DNA from: Heterocephalus glaber
Lineage: Eukaryota; Chordata; Mammalia; Rodentia; Bathyergidae
Length of the DNA: 64,000 nucleotides
Assembly (NCBI RefSeq): GCF_000247695.1
Contig: NW_004624784.1
Span: 14,523,457 to 14,587,456, forward strand
Direction: 5' to 3'
Shown here: piece by piece, positions 24,542 to 37,600 of the stretch
How positions within the stretch are numbered: position 1 is the first letter of the stretch
Layout: the number at the start of each line of letters is the position of its first letter
The notes under the pieces: generated by a model
Seen by the model: only the letters and a program-made list of their open reading frames with translations
Database searches by the model: none
Told to the model about the DNA's origin: nothing
Translations under genes and position numbers: made by a program

Positions 24542-26139
24542 CTGATGTCTATTTTTTTTAATGACTTCCTTGAGGGCCCAATCCCTCTCTGATTGTATAT
24601 GATTTTTTATCTAACTTAGCTGCCTACCATACTTTTACAGAAAAGGAAACTGAGGTTAGGAGAAATGACTTGAGCATATTCTCAAGACACTGTGCTCTTT
24701 CCATTGGTGAGCTACATGCTGTGTCTTCCACTAGTCCCATAATCCGCCAAGCTGGGGGTAAATGTGTTCTGCCATCTAGGTTTGTTTCCCTAAGTGTTGC
24801 CCTAAGAGCTCACATGTTGGGACTCAGCAATCACACTCTTTAACACAACTCCATGCTCCATGCCTATGTGGAGTGCTGGAGGTTGGAGTTGACCAAGACA
24901 GTTCTTCATGCTATGGCTCTTAAGGAGCCTGGTGCCGCATCCTGAGATCAGACACCAGAGGACATGCCCATAGAATGATTTAGTGTTTCTGTCTGCAAGA
25001 GACTGGTCAAATTATATGTTACTAATAAAACTTACATGCCTGTCATACACATGGAGGAGGGGAACAGCTTGCTCTGAAGCAGTCCAGTAACTGCAGCCAG
25101 GTGACTGCCTGCCTGGCAGGGCTGGGTAAGGGGCGTGATACTAGAAGAGTCTCCCAGGCCCAAAAGTTTAGCCTGAGACCACAGTTTTAGTTTGCTCTAA
25201 TTTCCCTCCTTTGGAGAACTTCCCATAAAATGCAAATGTGCCATATTCCCTTGAGCTTCTCTTGCTAAATTGCCCAGGCTAGCCTTGAACTTGGGACCCT
25301 CCTGTCTGCCCTGACCCTTTTTTTTTAACATACAGTTCAAATGTCATTTCTTCCACCAGAAGCAGTTAGTAACTTCCTCTTCTTGCCTTTCCTAACATTA
25401 CCTCTGAGGCATATGATTTGTAAACAGTTTGCAAGGCATGTTCTGGTGAGGAACCCAGGCCTTAGTGCTGAGGCTTAGACCTGAGGTTTTGGGCCCCCAA
25501 AGCCCCCACCATAAGTCACATAAGGAACACCCTGGGCTCACATAGCCCAGATGGAGGAAGCACCCATGAGGGTGGGTGCTCCATACTAGCCCAACACCAC
25601 GTGTTGAGTGAATGGACAAATGCCTAAATGAAAGAGGAACATTGTCTTTAGTTGGGATGGAGTAGACCATAAAGCTCTCTTCCCAGTCCTGCCCTGGGGA
25701 GCCTGTTGGTGAGTTCCTTGTTGCATATCTCTGTTCCCTGCACGTTGCACACTTATGTTTGCATGTGGAGGCGTGCCTTGGTTGTGGGCGGAGGGTGGTT
25801 CCTCCACCTGGGCTACGTGAGCCCTGGGTGTTCCTTGTGTGGCATAAGGGTGGGGGGTTTGAGGACCTGAAGCCTCAGACAGGAAAAGCAGGTTGGTGTG
25901 AGAATTGACCTTCAACCCCATTTTTCTGTCCTCTCCAAAATGACAAGAAGCTGCATACAGAGACCTGAGGCCTGAAGTGTGCCAGGTACAAAAGGGAGGA
26001 CCCAAGAAGGGCTCAAGTATTTGTCTGCAGGCAGACTGAGAAGGTGACAGGCGTTGGGGGTGAGGGAGGATAGAGAGAAAGGGGTAGGATGCTCTGGGGA
26101 TGGATATATCAGGAAGGCCCTGGGGTGAGATAGGAAGGT
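24542..26139. other. Intergenic, mostly unassigned
   Basis: 24635-24740 looks like MIR (-) (GGAAACTGAGGTTAGGAG); 25330-25640 contains L2-like stretches (GTTCAAATGTCATTTCTTCC, TTGAGTGAATGGACAAATGC). 25640-26139 shows no repeat or gene that I recognise. Confidence 0.4.
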
Positions 26140-26262
26140 CTGGGCTCCAGATTCTGTTTCTGGCTCATCCAGTTTCCTACTGGGTCAGCCTGCCAAGTCA
26201 TTTCATCCTTCTGAGCGTCAGTGTCTTCATCTGTAAAATGGGCGTGTCAACAACTCAGCCTG
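26140..26262 (+). repeat. MIR SINE abutting the NLRX1 CpG island
   Basis: GGGCTCCAGATTCTGTTTC, then GTGTCTTCATCTGTAAAATG. The CpG island begins within about 30 bases of its end. Confidence 0.65.
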
Positions 26263-26279
26263 GGAGGTAGTGAGGTCAT

Positions 26280-27060
26280 TGGGCCGGACTGGCGCTGGGG
26301 AACCTGCAGGGGGCAGTACCGGCGGCGGGGCGCGCTTACCCAAGGCCGTGCCCGGGGAGGGGCAGGGCCGGCGAGCCGGTTGGAGCTGGAGTTCCAGCTC
26401 TGCGCCTGCTGTCGCTGACCCCTCCCGCCGCCAGGGCTCCGCGGCTTGCTTGCTCGCTCGGGTGCGCGCGGGGTGGCTGCCGCGGCCGGCGGGGCGGGCG
26501 CAGGCGGCCAGGAAGTGCCGCGCCGAGGGAGCCAGGAACTAGGAGTCAGTGCGACAGGGCCGCGGCAACGGGCTCCCGGGCCTGGACAGCCGCGGGTAAA
26601 GGCCTAGCTGGGTCGGTCACCCCTCCGGCCCGGCTAGGCGGCTGCGCTTGGCGGGGGCACGGGCGGGGTGCAGAGTGAGGAGGCGCTGAGAAGTTCGGCT
26701 GGGAGTTTTCGGCTGGAATGAGTAGCACCGGGCTAGGCCTGGTGGGGGGGGGGCGGGGAGGCAGTGTTGTGATCGCAGTTTCTCCTGTGGGTCCCCAAAG
26801 CCATCTGAAAGTAGGAGAGCTTGGGACCTAGTCTGGCGGGCGACTCTGGACCTGTGGGAACACTGTCTCTGTACTGTCCTGGAGACTTGGTGATCAGCAG
26901 AGAATTGCTCGGTCCCTGTGCGTCCCACCTTGACCCAGTGGCCCTGGATCTGATGCTAACACTGAACTTTCCCAAGTTTGGAAGCTAGGGCGCGGTGGGG
27001 GGGGGGGGCGGCGGCGGGGGGCGGCTCTTAACTCTTCCCCACCCGCTGGGACTCCTGCGT
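26280..27060 (+). promoter_or_regulatory. CpG island, NLRX1 promoter
   Basis: CpG-rich from about 26280 to 27060 with GC boxes (GGCGGGGCGGGCGCAGG near 26488). A donor CCGCGG|GTAAAGG at 26595/26596 is a plausible end of non-coding exon 1. There is no TATA box. The exact start site cannot be read. Confidence 0.7.
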
Positions 27061-27250
27061 TGGGTCCTGTGGATACCCTAGTGAGCTGCTGCACCGGTTG
27101 GGCCTGCTAAGCCATGCCACCGTAGCAGTCACTTAAGAAGGGTGCCCTCCCTTAATCTCTGATCTCGGGGTTGGGGTGCACTGCATTTAAGGGAGCTGTA
27201 GGGCTCAGGAAAGGCTTCTGGGGAGAGAAGGATATTTAAAGACTGGGTGG

Positions 27251-27335
27251 AGGACCCGAGATTTGACTCAGTGGTTCTGGTGCCTGCCTCAAAAGCACAA
27301 GGTCCGGAGTTTAATCCCCGGTACCAAAAAAAAAG
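27251..27335 (+). repeat. Young ID-like SINE with 13-bp target duplication
   Basis: AAAGACTGGGTGG at 27238-27250 is repeated exactly at 27332-27344. Confidence 0.9.
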
Positions 27336-27344
27336 ACTGGGTGG

Positions 27345-28058
27345 GATTCTGATAGTGAAAAAAGGTCATTCTGAGTTGAATAAAGTAAGCACAAAATTCA
27401 GAAAGTGAGAGCAAGAATGCTGTGAGCCTGGAGAATAAGGCTGGGGGCAAACTAATTGTAGGCCAAACATTGGTTACCTGTAAGTAACCTGAGACTTTAG
27501 GTCAGTCTGGACTGAGGGACTGGAATGGGCTGAGACTGCAGGAAGAGCAGCCCTGTGGAAATGGGTGTCCTATAAATCTGGAGGAGTTTGTGCTGGCCTG
27601 GGATAGGTGACTGGAAGGCAGAGCAGTGGGGCGGGGCTGGAGGACAGTTTCCACTGATGGAAGGGGCAGGGGAGGAAGAGGTCAGGTTTCCAGTGTCCAC
27701 TGAGGAAAAGCTGTGGCAGAGTAACTAGAAGGAGAGAGGGAACGATGAGTCCAGTTTCACACAGTGAAGTTTGAAGCAGAATATCATTATGAATATGTCA
27801 AGTCGGAAGTTCATTTACTCGTTCATTTATTATTTATATCAGCCTCAAAGGCAGCTTATATAAAAGTCACAGAGAAGATAAAATGATAAAACTATTAGAA
27901 CTCAGCTAAAAGGACCTGATGGCTGGGGACCAAAGGCGGAAGGGAGTGGATAAGAATTGCTGGAAAATGTAGGCTCAGGAAAGCTATTGAAAATGAACAC
28001 AGACTGCTATCTGAGCTCACTGGCAGCCAAGGTGGAGGAGGGGACACCTAAAAGCAGA
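27345..28058. other. Probable NLRX1 5' intron, no feature
   Basis: Lies between the CpG island and the first coding exon. No repeat or exon recognised apart from a short AT-rich patch at 27820-27900. Confidence 0.35.
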
Positions 28059-28059
28059 T

Positions 28060-28365
28060 TTTTGGTTTTTTTTTTGAGACAAGGTCTTGCTCTGTAGCCC
28101 AGGCTAGCCTGAAATTTGTGGTGATCCTTCAGCCTCAGTCTTGTGAATGCTGGGATTACAGGTGTGCACCACTGCACCCAGCTTCTAAAAGCAGATTATT
28201 GGGCTATAAATCAGGAATAAGGTATTTGTGAAGCCTCAGGAGAGATGCAAGAGGTGGTAGGAGATGAAATGGGATCATTGGGCTGGGGATTTAGCTCAGT
28301 GGTTCCGCCTGCCTCTCAAGCGCAAAGACTCAAGTTTGATCTCCAGTACCAAAAAAAAAAAACCA
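28060..28365. repeat. B1-like (-) and young ID-like (+) SINEs
   Basis: B1-like 28060-28185 on the minus strand; young ID-like 28280-28362 on the plus strand with AAATGGGATCATT at 28267-28279 and 28393-28405 as its target duplication. The tail has gained a CACACA segment. Confidence 0.85.
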
Positions 28366-28590
28366 CACACACACAAAAAACCCAAACAAATAAAATGGGA
28401 TCATTCAGGTAGGGATTATCAGAGAAAGAGGGGAGCCAGAAGCTGGCCAGGACGACAACAATGCTGACATCTGAGGAAAGGCTGAGCCTGGCCTGGGGGG
28501 ATGTCCCTCCTTACTGGCATGGGGCAAGGGTGTGTGGGAGGGAGGATAGGTGGTGATGGTGGCCATACATTCATGCCGTTCTTCTTGCAG

Positions 28591-28646
28591 GGGAACAGCC
28601 TAGAAGGTGGTGCTAAGTCCCCCAGACTCTGACCTTTTCTCCCAGG
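28591..28646 (+). other. NLRX1: NLRX1 5' UTR part of first coding exon (alternative acceptors)
   Basis: Two acceptors can serve: CTTCTTGCAG ending at 28590, giving a 56-base leader, or TTCTCCCAG ending at 28645, one base before the ATG. The first has the more usual layout. Not decidable from sequence. Confidence 0.5.
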
Positions 28647-31600
28647 ATGAGGTGGGGCCTCCATTTGTCCAGGGCCTCTTGGGGCTCTGGTCTGGGAAGA
28701 ATACCCCGGCCACCAGGTGAGCAGGAAGCAGAGGCTTCTCTTTCTACCTCTCCTTGCTCTACAGAGTCTGGATGGCATCCCCTAGAGAGCAGGGATCCAG
28801 ACACCAGGGGCAGTAGGCCCAGCTCTGCTTCTCTAACTGGTGACCTTCCCATGCTACCTCACCTCCCTGAGCTTCCTTTTTCTGAATTCTAAAATAGGAG
28901 AGTGGGGCTAGATGATCTTCTGGGGTCCTTTATAGCTGCACAAGTCCAGGAATATTTGTCTGATTTTCTTTTGCATTTAACTGATATTAAATGAGTGCTG
29001 GCCATGTGCCAACCCCTGGTTAAGCTAGGTATATAACAGTGAATAAAAACAGATGTGGTTTTTGCTCTTGTGAAGGTGTGAATGTTAATCAAATAATCAT
29101 ATAATAAAATATAGGATTGCATAATAACTGCTACAGAGGGGTGTTTCGTGTTAAGGGGTCTGTGTATGGGTGGGGAAATGTGGATGGGATCTGTAGATGT
29201 TTCTTCCTTCTCTCTGTAGATCGTATCCCTTTCCTGATGCACTGGAGTTGGCCCCCGAAAGGGGAACATCCCCTTGGGCCCCTTAGGTGAGTTTGCTGTC
29301 ATGCCTTAGAATGCATCTTGGGCACAGCCCAGGTGGCTGAAAAGGGTCTGGACATGGCACTAAGTTGATCCCCTTGAAGAGGGGATTGGGGCTTTGGGAG
29401 TGGGGAGGGCATAGAGGCAGCTTCCAGGCCCTGGAGGAAGTTGGCTTAGATAGTCTATGTAGAAGTCATGGTCAGGGGAATGGGACACTGTGAGAAGTGG
29501 GTGGACCTGGCATTATCATCCTGAGTTCCATGCAGGCAGTCAGTAGTAGGGCATAGAGGGCCAGGGGCGAAGGATTAGCCCTTGGGAAGACGTGAGAATT
29601 GGGTGTCCAGTGTCAGGCTTTGGTCTCACGCAGTGGAAAGTCCAGCAGTACAGACTGGACTCAGAGCCTGTGTAGGGCTGAACCCCATATCCAAACCCCA
29701 GTTCATGCCCTCTCCTTGCTCCCAGGGCCTTTGTACGCTACCATAGAAGCTCAGCAGACACTGCTCCCCCACCAGGGAGGCATGGACAACTGTTCCAGAG
29801 CACCTCTGCAGCTGGTAAAGGACTGGGTAGGATCCAGATGGAGGGAGGAGTGGAGGGGTGGGGCCTGGGAAGAGAAGCAGGATGAGAGAAGCGTAGAGGT
29901 TCTACTGCTCTCATTCTTTAATGGTCCCTCCTTCCCTGCCTGTCTCCCTCCTGCGACACTTGTGCATTGCACACTTACTGTGTACAAAGCAGTTGGAGAC
30001 ACACTCTACCTTCAACCAACTTTGGGGCTGGTAGCCAGGTTAAGACTACACAAAGATACCTAACTGAAGCTGGTCAGTACAGCTTCAGCATTACATTCCA
30101 GAGGCTCCCCACCTTCTGCCATAGGGGCTCCAAACTTTTCAGACACCCCTATTTTCTGAGAAAGTGTCTCTGGGAGCTGTGTCTTGGCTTATGCTCTCCC
30201 TAACTCCAACATCTCCAGCCCCTTTCCCTGACCCAAATCTCTCATCTTCCCATCTAGAAGCTATTCATCTGCACCGCCAGAACCTGGCCGAGTGGTTCAG
30301 CAGGCTGCCCAGGGAGGAGCGCCAGTTTGGCCCGACCTTTGCTCTCGACACGGTCCATGTAGACCCTGTGATCCGAGAGAGCACCCCTGATGAGCTGCTT
30401 CGCCCATCTTCGGGGCTGGCCTTGGATCATCAGTCGCCCTCAGCTGGGCTCCCCCCACTGGCCCTGTCTCAGCTCTTCAACCTAGATGCCTGTGGGCGCC
30501 GGGTGCAGACAGTAGTGCTGTATGGGACCGTGGGCACAGGCAAGAGCACATTAGTGCGCAAGATGGTCCTGGACTGGTGTTATGGGCGTCTGCCAACCTT
30601 CAAGCTGGTCATCCCCTTCTCCTGTGAGGACCTGTCGTCCCTGGGCCCTGCCCCTGCCTCCCTGTGCCAACTCGTGGCCCAGCGATACCCACCCCTGAAG
30701 GAGATTCTGACCCTGATGCCTGCTGCCGGGCCCCGCCTACTCTTTGTGCTCCATGGCTTGGAGCGTCTCAACCTGGACTTCCGGCTGGCAGGCACAGCAC
30801 TTTGTAGTGACCTCAAGGAGCCTGCTGCACCAGCTGCCATCATTGTCAACCTGCTGCGCAAATACATGCTGCCTGAGGTGGGTGACCTCTTGACATACTC
30901 TGCCACTGCTGCTGCTTGACCTGCCTTACAGGTAAGGCAGTGGTGGCAAACCTATGGCACATGTACCACAGCAGGCACGTAGAGCCCTTGCTGTCAGCAT
31001 GCCAGCCAAGTCTATGAGTTGTTTTTTCTAAACTAAAACCTCAGTATTCAGGTTTAATTGCAGTGTTAGCACTTTGTGATAAATAAGTGTGTTTGGGTTT
31101 GCAGTCTGGGTACTCGGTCTCTAAAAGATCTAAGGAGTCTTGTGTTCTGGTCCACATGTTTGTTGGGTAGGATAAACCCTGGGTTAGTTCAAATCCTGGT
31201 CTTTCTACTTCCCAGTTGTGTGATGCTGAGCAAGTCACTAACTTTCCCAAGCTTCAGTTTCTGGTATCCTAGAGTTGTACTGATCAAGTGGGATCCTGTG
31301 TAATGTGCTTAACTCAGTGCCCTGGACCATCATAGATGCTCAGTAGTTGCTAGTTACAGTTATTGTAGTCATTGTTCTCTTCATCCTTGGATGGACACTT
31401 AGTTTTCAGGGGCTTGAGGTAATCAGGGCACTCAGGTCTTTTTTTTTTTTTTTTTTTTTGAGACAGAGTCTTGCTAGGCAGTTCAGGCTGGCCTTAAACT
31501 GTGTAGCCCAGGCAGGCTTCAAACTCACAGTGATCCTCTTGCCTCAGCCTCTCAAGTGCTAGGATTAAAGGCATGCCTGGCAGGTCTTTCTTAATTCTCC

Positions 31601-34600
31601 AATATGCCCTTCCCAGGCCAGCATTCTGGTGACCACCCGGCCCTCTGCCATTGGCCGCATCCCCAGCAAATATGTGGGCCGCTATGGTGAGATCTGTGGC
31701 TTCTCTGATACCAACCTACAGAAGCTCTACTTCCAACTCCGCCTCAACCAGCCTGACTGTGGGCACAGTGCAGGTTTCTCGGCCACACCAGCTCAGCGGG
31801 ACCACCTGGTGCAGATGCTATCCCGGAACTTGGAGGGCCACCATCAGATTGCTGCTGCCTGCTTCCTGCCCTCCTACTGCTGGCTTGTCTGTGCCACCTT
31901 GCATTTCCTTCATGCCCCAACACCTGCCGGCCAGACCCTCACAAGCATCTACACCAGCTTTCTGCGGCTCAACTTCAGTGGGGAAACACTAGACAGTACT
32001 GACCCCTCCAATTTATCCCTGATGGCCTATGCAGCCCGAACCATGGGCAAGTTGGCCTATGAGGGTGTGTCTTCCCGAAAGACCTACTTCTCTGAGGAGG
32101 ATGTCCGTGGCTGCCTGGAGGCCGGCATCAAGACAGAAGAGGAGTTCCAGCTCCTACATGTCTTCCACCGCGATGCCCTGAGGTTTTTCCTGGCCCCATG
32201 TGTGGAGCCAGGGCACCGGGGCACCTTCGTGTTCACCGTGCCCGCCATGCAGGAGTACCTGGCTGCCCTCTACATCGTTCTGGGTTTGCGCAAGACAACC
32301 CTGCAGCGGGTGGGCAAGGAGGCAGCTGAGCTCATGGGCCGTGTTGGCGAGGATGTCAGCCTGGTATTGGGCATCGTGGCCAAGCTACTCCCTCTTCGGA
32401 TTCTGCCTCTGCTCTTCAACCTGCTCAAGGTAACAGCCCCAGGACCCCAAACTGCCCACCTTGTGGTTCCTCAAGCACTCACTCCTCTCCCAGAAGGATC
32501 CCCCACCTCCCTTACTGGTGATTGAACTTAGGACCTTGCGCTTGCCAGGCAGGCACAGCACCACTGAGCTACATCCCCGGCCCTCTCCTAGTAGGAAAGC
32601 ACTGCCTCTTGCATCAGTGCGAATCTTTACCTGAGCTCTGGTTTTAGCTGTAGACAATTTGGTTTCTATGAAGTTGGTGGCCTGAGGAATGAGGGGAGAG
32701 AAGCCATAGGCTGGGAAAGGCATGGGGCTGGGAGGGATTTGAGGGCACAAGGACTTCACTGACAGTCCCAGATGGATTAACAACGGTTGCCTTCTTCCAT
32801 CTCTCCTCCTAGTCTTTGTTGCCAGGAAGCAGGGGTCACTACAGTCCAGGCTCTGTCCTTTGCTTTGCCAGCTCAGAAACTTGATTGCATCTGTTTCCCC
32901 AGATGTGATTAGGCTCTGGGAGCGATGACTCATCCTAACTCAATCACCAGAGACAGCTTTATTAAGGAGATGCTGTTTTATTCATTTATACTGGGAAGGT
33001 GGATGGCATTGGTAATTGGCTTAGGATACTCCATCCTGGGTGCAGGCCTGCTCCAGAAAGCCAGTGATGGCCTGAGAACTGGCCTGGGAGCAGGCAGGTG
33101 TACAGAGCTCCTGAAGAACAGAGAGAGCCACTCTGTGCTGTCTGCCTAGCACTTCCTCAGGTTTCTTCCTTTCATTTTTCATATCAACCTGGAGATGAAA
33201 TATTATTATGATCCCTTTATATAGATTTTTAATTTTTGGTGTTTTTTTGAGACAAAGTCTTGCTATGCAGTCCAGGCTGGGCTTTAAATCACTATGTAGC
33301 CCAGGCTGGCCTCAAACTTGTGGTGATCCTCCTGCATCAACCTCTCAAGTTGTGCACCACCATGCCTGGCTTTATGATCCCTATTATAAATGAAGAAACT
33401 GAGGCACAGAAAGAATGAACTTGTCCATGATCACTCAGATAGTAAGCAGAATAGCTGGGAAATGAGCAGAGTTTTGTGATTCTGAGTGCTGTGTTCTTTC
33501 TGCTAAACTCTCCTGATGTTTCAGGGATATTTCTGCCCAGCTGTGGTGCCTCATTAGGTTACTCTAGTTTTCTCTTGGATCATGTCAGTAAGTGGTCTTG
33601 AAAAGGCAGAGTCCTGGTTAGTGTTCACAGAATTTCAGCATGTTTTTCCGTTTTTGTTTTTTTTTTTGATACCAGGGATTGAACTCGGGTCCTTGCAATT
33701 TTGAGACAGGCGGTGTAACTGCTGAGCTAAATCCCGGCCCGAATGTTTTTCTTTTATAGACAACAAAGCATAAAGATTAAGAGCAAGGATCTAGCAGTCT
33801 AGTAACCTGGGTTCAAATCCCAGGCTCTGCCCCTGATTGGCTGTGTAACTCTTGACAAGCTACTGAACCTCTCCGTGCTTCAGATTCCTCACCAGTTAAA
33901 AGGAACTAAATATAGAACTTACAATCATTGGTCTAAAATGAGGATAAAATGAATTCATCCTCAGGGTCTGGAAGACAGTAAGTGCTATTCCACTGTTTCT
34001 CAAACAAAAGCAGGCTCATGCAGCCTCCACTACCTCAGATGGGGAGGTCACAGCTACAGCCGAGGCTACCCCATGCATTTCAGGATGTGCTTACTACTGT
34101 GTCAGGATTACAGTTAGGGGCTGGGGGCCTGATGGGATGGAGAGTTCTCTAGTTATCTTTAAAGTCCATCACATCCTTTTCCAAGGGAGGATTTTCTTAG
34201 CAGAGGACTGATCCTGACTGTCTCCTCATAAACCTATGTTTTTAAATTTAATTTAATTTTATTATTGTTGTTTTCTTTTTGCAGTGCTGGGAGTCGAACC
34301 TAGGGCCTTGAACATACTAGGCAAGTGTTCTACTTATACCCTAACTCTCTTCATATGCTTTTTTGAGACAGGATCAAGCTATGCAGTTCTGGCTGGCCTT
34401 GAACTCATTATGTAACCCAGGCTGGCTTGAACTCTGGGCGATCCTCCTGGCTCAGCCTTCCAAATGCTGGGATTATAGGTGTGTGCCACCATGCCCTCAT
34501 AATGCTATTGATTCAGCTTCACAAGGTGACATTTTTAGTCTTGTCCCCAGATGAGTGTTGGAGAAGGAGCACTGCCACCTCCACAGCAGGAACTTCTCTT

Positions 34601-37600
34601 ATAAAAAGTGAGAAACTGGGAGTGGTAGCACATGCCTATAATCTCAACACTCTGGAAGGCTGAGGCAGGAGGATCACATGTTTAATTTCAACCTGAGGAA
34701 TTTAATGATTTAGGGAGATCCTGTCTCAATAAAAATGGCGGGCTGGGGATTTAGCTCAGTGGTGCTGCTGCCTGCTTCGAAAATACAAGGCCCTGAGTTC
34801 AATCCCCGGTACCAAAAATAAAATAAAAAAATAAAAATGGCCGGGGATGTAGCTCAGCAAAGGTCCTGGGTTCAATCCTCAGTACCACAAAAAGCAAAGC
34901 AAAACAAAATAAAAAGTGAAAAAACTCGGGAGCCCTTGGGAAGCTGAGGCAGGAAGATTGAGAGTTCGAGGCCAGGTTGGGTTCGAGGCCAGGTTGGGCT
35001 ACATGGCCAATTCAAGGCCAGCCTAGACTACATAAATAGACTCTGTCTCTCCTCTCCCGCAAAGTGAAAAAAACCAGACATTAGAGGAGGGGCCACAAAA
35101 CTGTCTCATAGTTCAGTGCCAGAAGAATAGAACCTTCCCTCTTGCCTTTCAGAACCATTGCAAGGGGCCTAAGGGTATAGTTCAGTGGTAGAGCATTTAC
35201 CTAGCATGTGTGAGGCCCTGGGTTCAATCCCCAGCACCACCACCACCACAACAAAAAAACTAGAATCATTTCAGGGTGGGAGATTACATTAGAAACTTCC
35301 CAGACATTCATTTCTTTGTCAAATATTTGAATGCCTGCTGTGTGCCAGGCAGTGCGTTGAGATTTTGAGGGAAAAATTAGTGAACAGGATTTCAGGTTTT
35401 TACCCTTTCTGATCTTACAGTCTGAACACAAAAAAGCATAACTATATAGTGAAAAATTATGACAAATGCCTAGAAAGAGAAGTTCCAGGTGTTGTAAAGT
35501 GTGTGCTGGGGGGACATTGGGGTTGGGATGGGTGATCAGGAAAGCTTTTTTGTGGAAGAGTATTTAGTATGATCCCTGGAGGGTTAGTCAAGAGGAGAAT
35601 TGGGGGAAACACCTCAGGAAGAGGCAGCATGGAAGGAGGGGAGACATCGGCACTGTCAAAAGGATGAGAAAAACTGAAAGCTCAGGGTGTGGTGAGCAGG
35701 GTGGAGGCTTGTGATAGGTGCACTGTGTTTGGCAAGGGCCACATCCCCCAGAGCCTTGGAGTAGTAGGAGCTACATCCATCATAGCTGCCGTGATGCTGA
35801 GAATGTTGAAGATAGTGATGTATTTATGACACAGAGCCCGAGCTCAAATTAAGTGCATAACCCAGCTGGCCCTCTGCACCCTCTGGTTCCAAACACATGT
35901 ATTCAGCTAACTGCAGATGAAGATATTTGAAAAAAAAAAGGACTGAGATGTAGCTGTACATTGAGTGCTTAGTATGCACAAGGCCCTGGGTTCAAGTCCC
36001 ATCCACACATGTGTGCACACTCACACGAAATTATTTGTATATTTTTTTTAAAAAAATTGCATCTGTATTGAACATGCACAGACTTTTTCCAATCCACAGT
36101 AACACTTTACACAGTGTAGTTGCAGTGTAATAGTTATAGCTTTTATAGTATATTAAGTATCTTAACTATTCTAGAGATGATTTAAAATATACAGGAGGAT
36201 GAGTGTAAACCATATGCAAACACTATAGCATTTTATATAAAGGATTTAAGCATTCATGGATTTTTGGTCTCTGTGAGAGTTCTTGGGATCCAAGCCCATG
36301 CAGACACCAAGGGACAACCATGTATACTCACTCCTCCCTCCCATCTCCCGGGCTTGAAAATGTATGGGTATTTAGGGGAAAAAAAAGAAGTTCCTAATGC
36401 TTGGAGTGGATGAGGCAGGTGTTTGAGAGATAGCCCTGGAAAGGCCCAGCTGGGCTGGATTATGAAAAGTGTTCCATTCCAGGCCATTTAGTTTGCCACA
36501 CAGGCAGTGGGGCACCATGGAGGTGTTGCAGCTCAGGAGTAGTGTGATCCAGCAAATCGTGAAGCTGGAGCAGGAGCAAGTATACCTTAAGCTGTGCCTT
36601 GGCAGCTGAATAAACTGAATTAGCTGTCATAGCGCCCTCCCTGCTTCTTTTCCAGGTGGTTCCTCAAGTGTTTGGGCGTTTGGTGGGGAAGAGCCGGGAA
36701 GCTGTGGCCCAGGCCATGGTGCTGGAGATGTTCCGAGAGGAGGACTACTACAATGATGATGTTCTGGACCAGATGGGTGCCAGTATCCTGGGTGTGGAGG
36801 GGCCCCGGCGTCACCCCGATGAGCCCCCAGAGGATGAAGTCTTTGAACTCTTCCCCATGTTCATGGGGGGGCTTCTGTCTGCCCACAACCGGGCTGTGCT
36901 GGCTCAGCTTGGCTGCCCCATCAAGAACCTGGATGCCTTGGAGAATGCCCAGGCCATCAAGAAGAAGCTGGGCAAGCTGGGCCAGCAGGTGCTGCCCCCC
37001 TCAGAGCTCCTTGACCACCTCTTCTTCCACTATGAGTTCCAGAACCAGCGATTCTCTAATGAGTTGCTAAGCTCCCTGCGCCAGCTCAACTTGGCAGGTG
37101 TGCGTATGACACCCCTCAAGTGTACAGTGGTGGCAGCTGTCCTGGGCAGTGGAAGGCATGTCCTGGATGAGGTGAACTTTGCCTCCTGCCAGCTGGACCC
37201 TGCTGGGCTGCGCACACTCATGCCCGTCTTCCTGCGTGCCCGGAAGCTGGGGTGAGGACCTGTCCTTAGGCACGGGCCTGAAGAAAGGAGAGGGTTGGGG
37301 GAGAGAGAAAGTGCTAGGGAAACCAACAATCCTGAGGAAGGACCAAAGGGTGTGTATTCACCTATTTTCTGTTGCCATAACAAAACACCTGAGGCTAGAT
37401 ACTTTATAAAGAAAAGAAATGTATTTAACTCCCAGTTTTGGTGGCTGAGTCCAAGATTGGGCAGTTGCATTGGCTCAGCTTTTGTAGAGGGATCCCTGGG
37501 CTGCATTACAATGTGCATGCAGAGGAGGCCAAGTGCAGCGTGGCCTTGCTTTCTGTTTTCTAACAACCCATTCTCAGGAAGACTCACTAACTCTGCAAGG

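Noticed and set aside
29599..30063. 154-codon ORF as a separate gene
   Set aside because: Only 29726-29814 is coding, as an NLRX1 exon with proper acceptor and donor; the rest is intron read-through.
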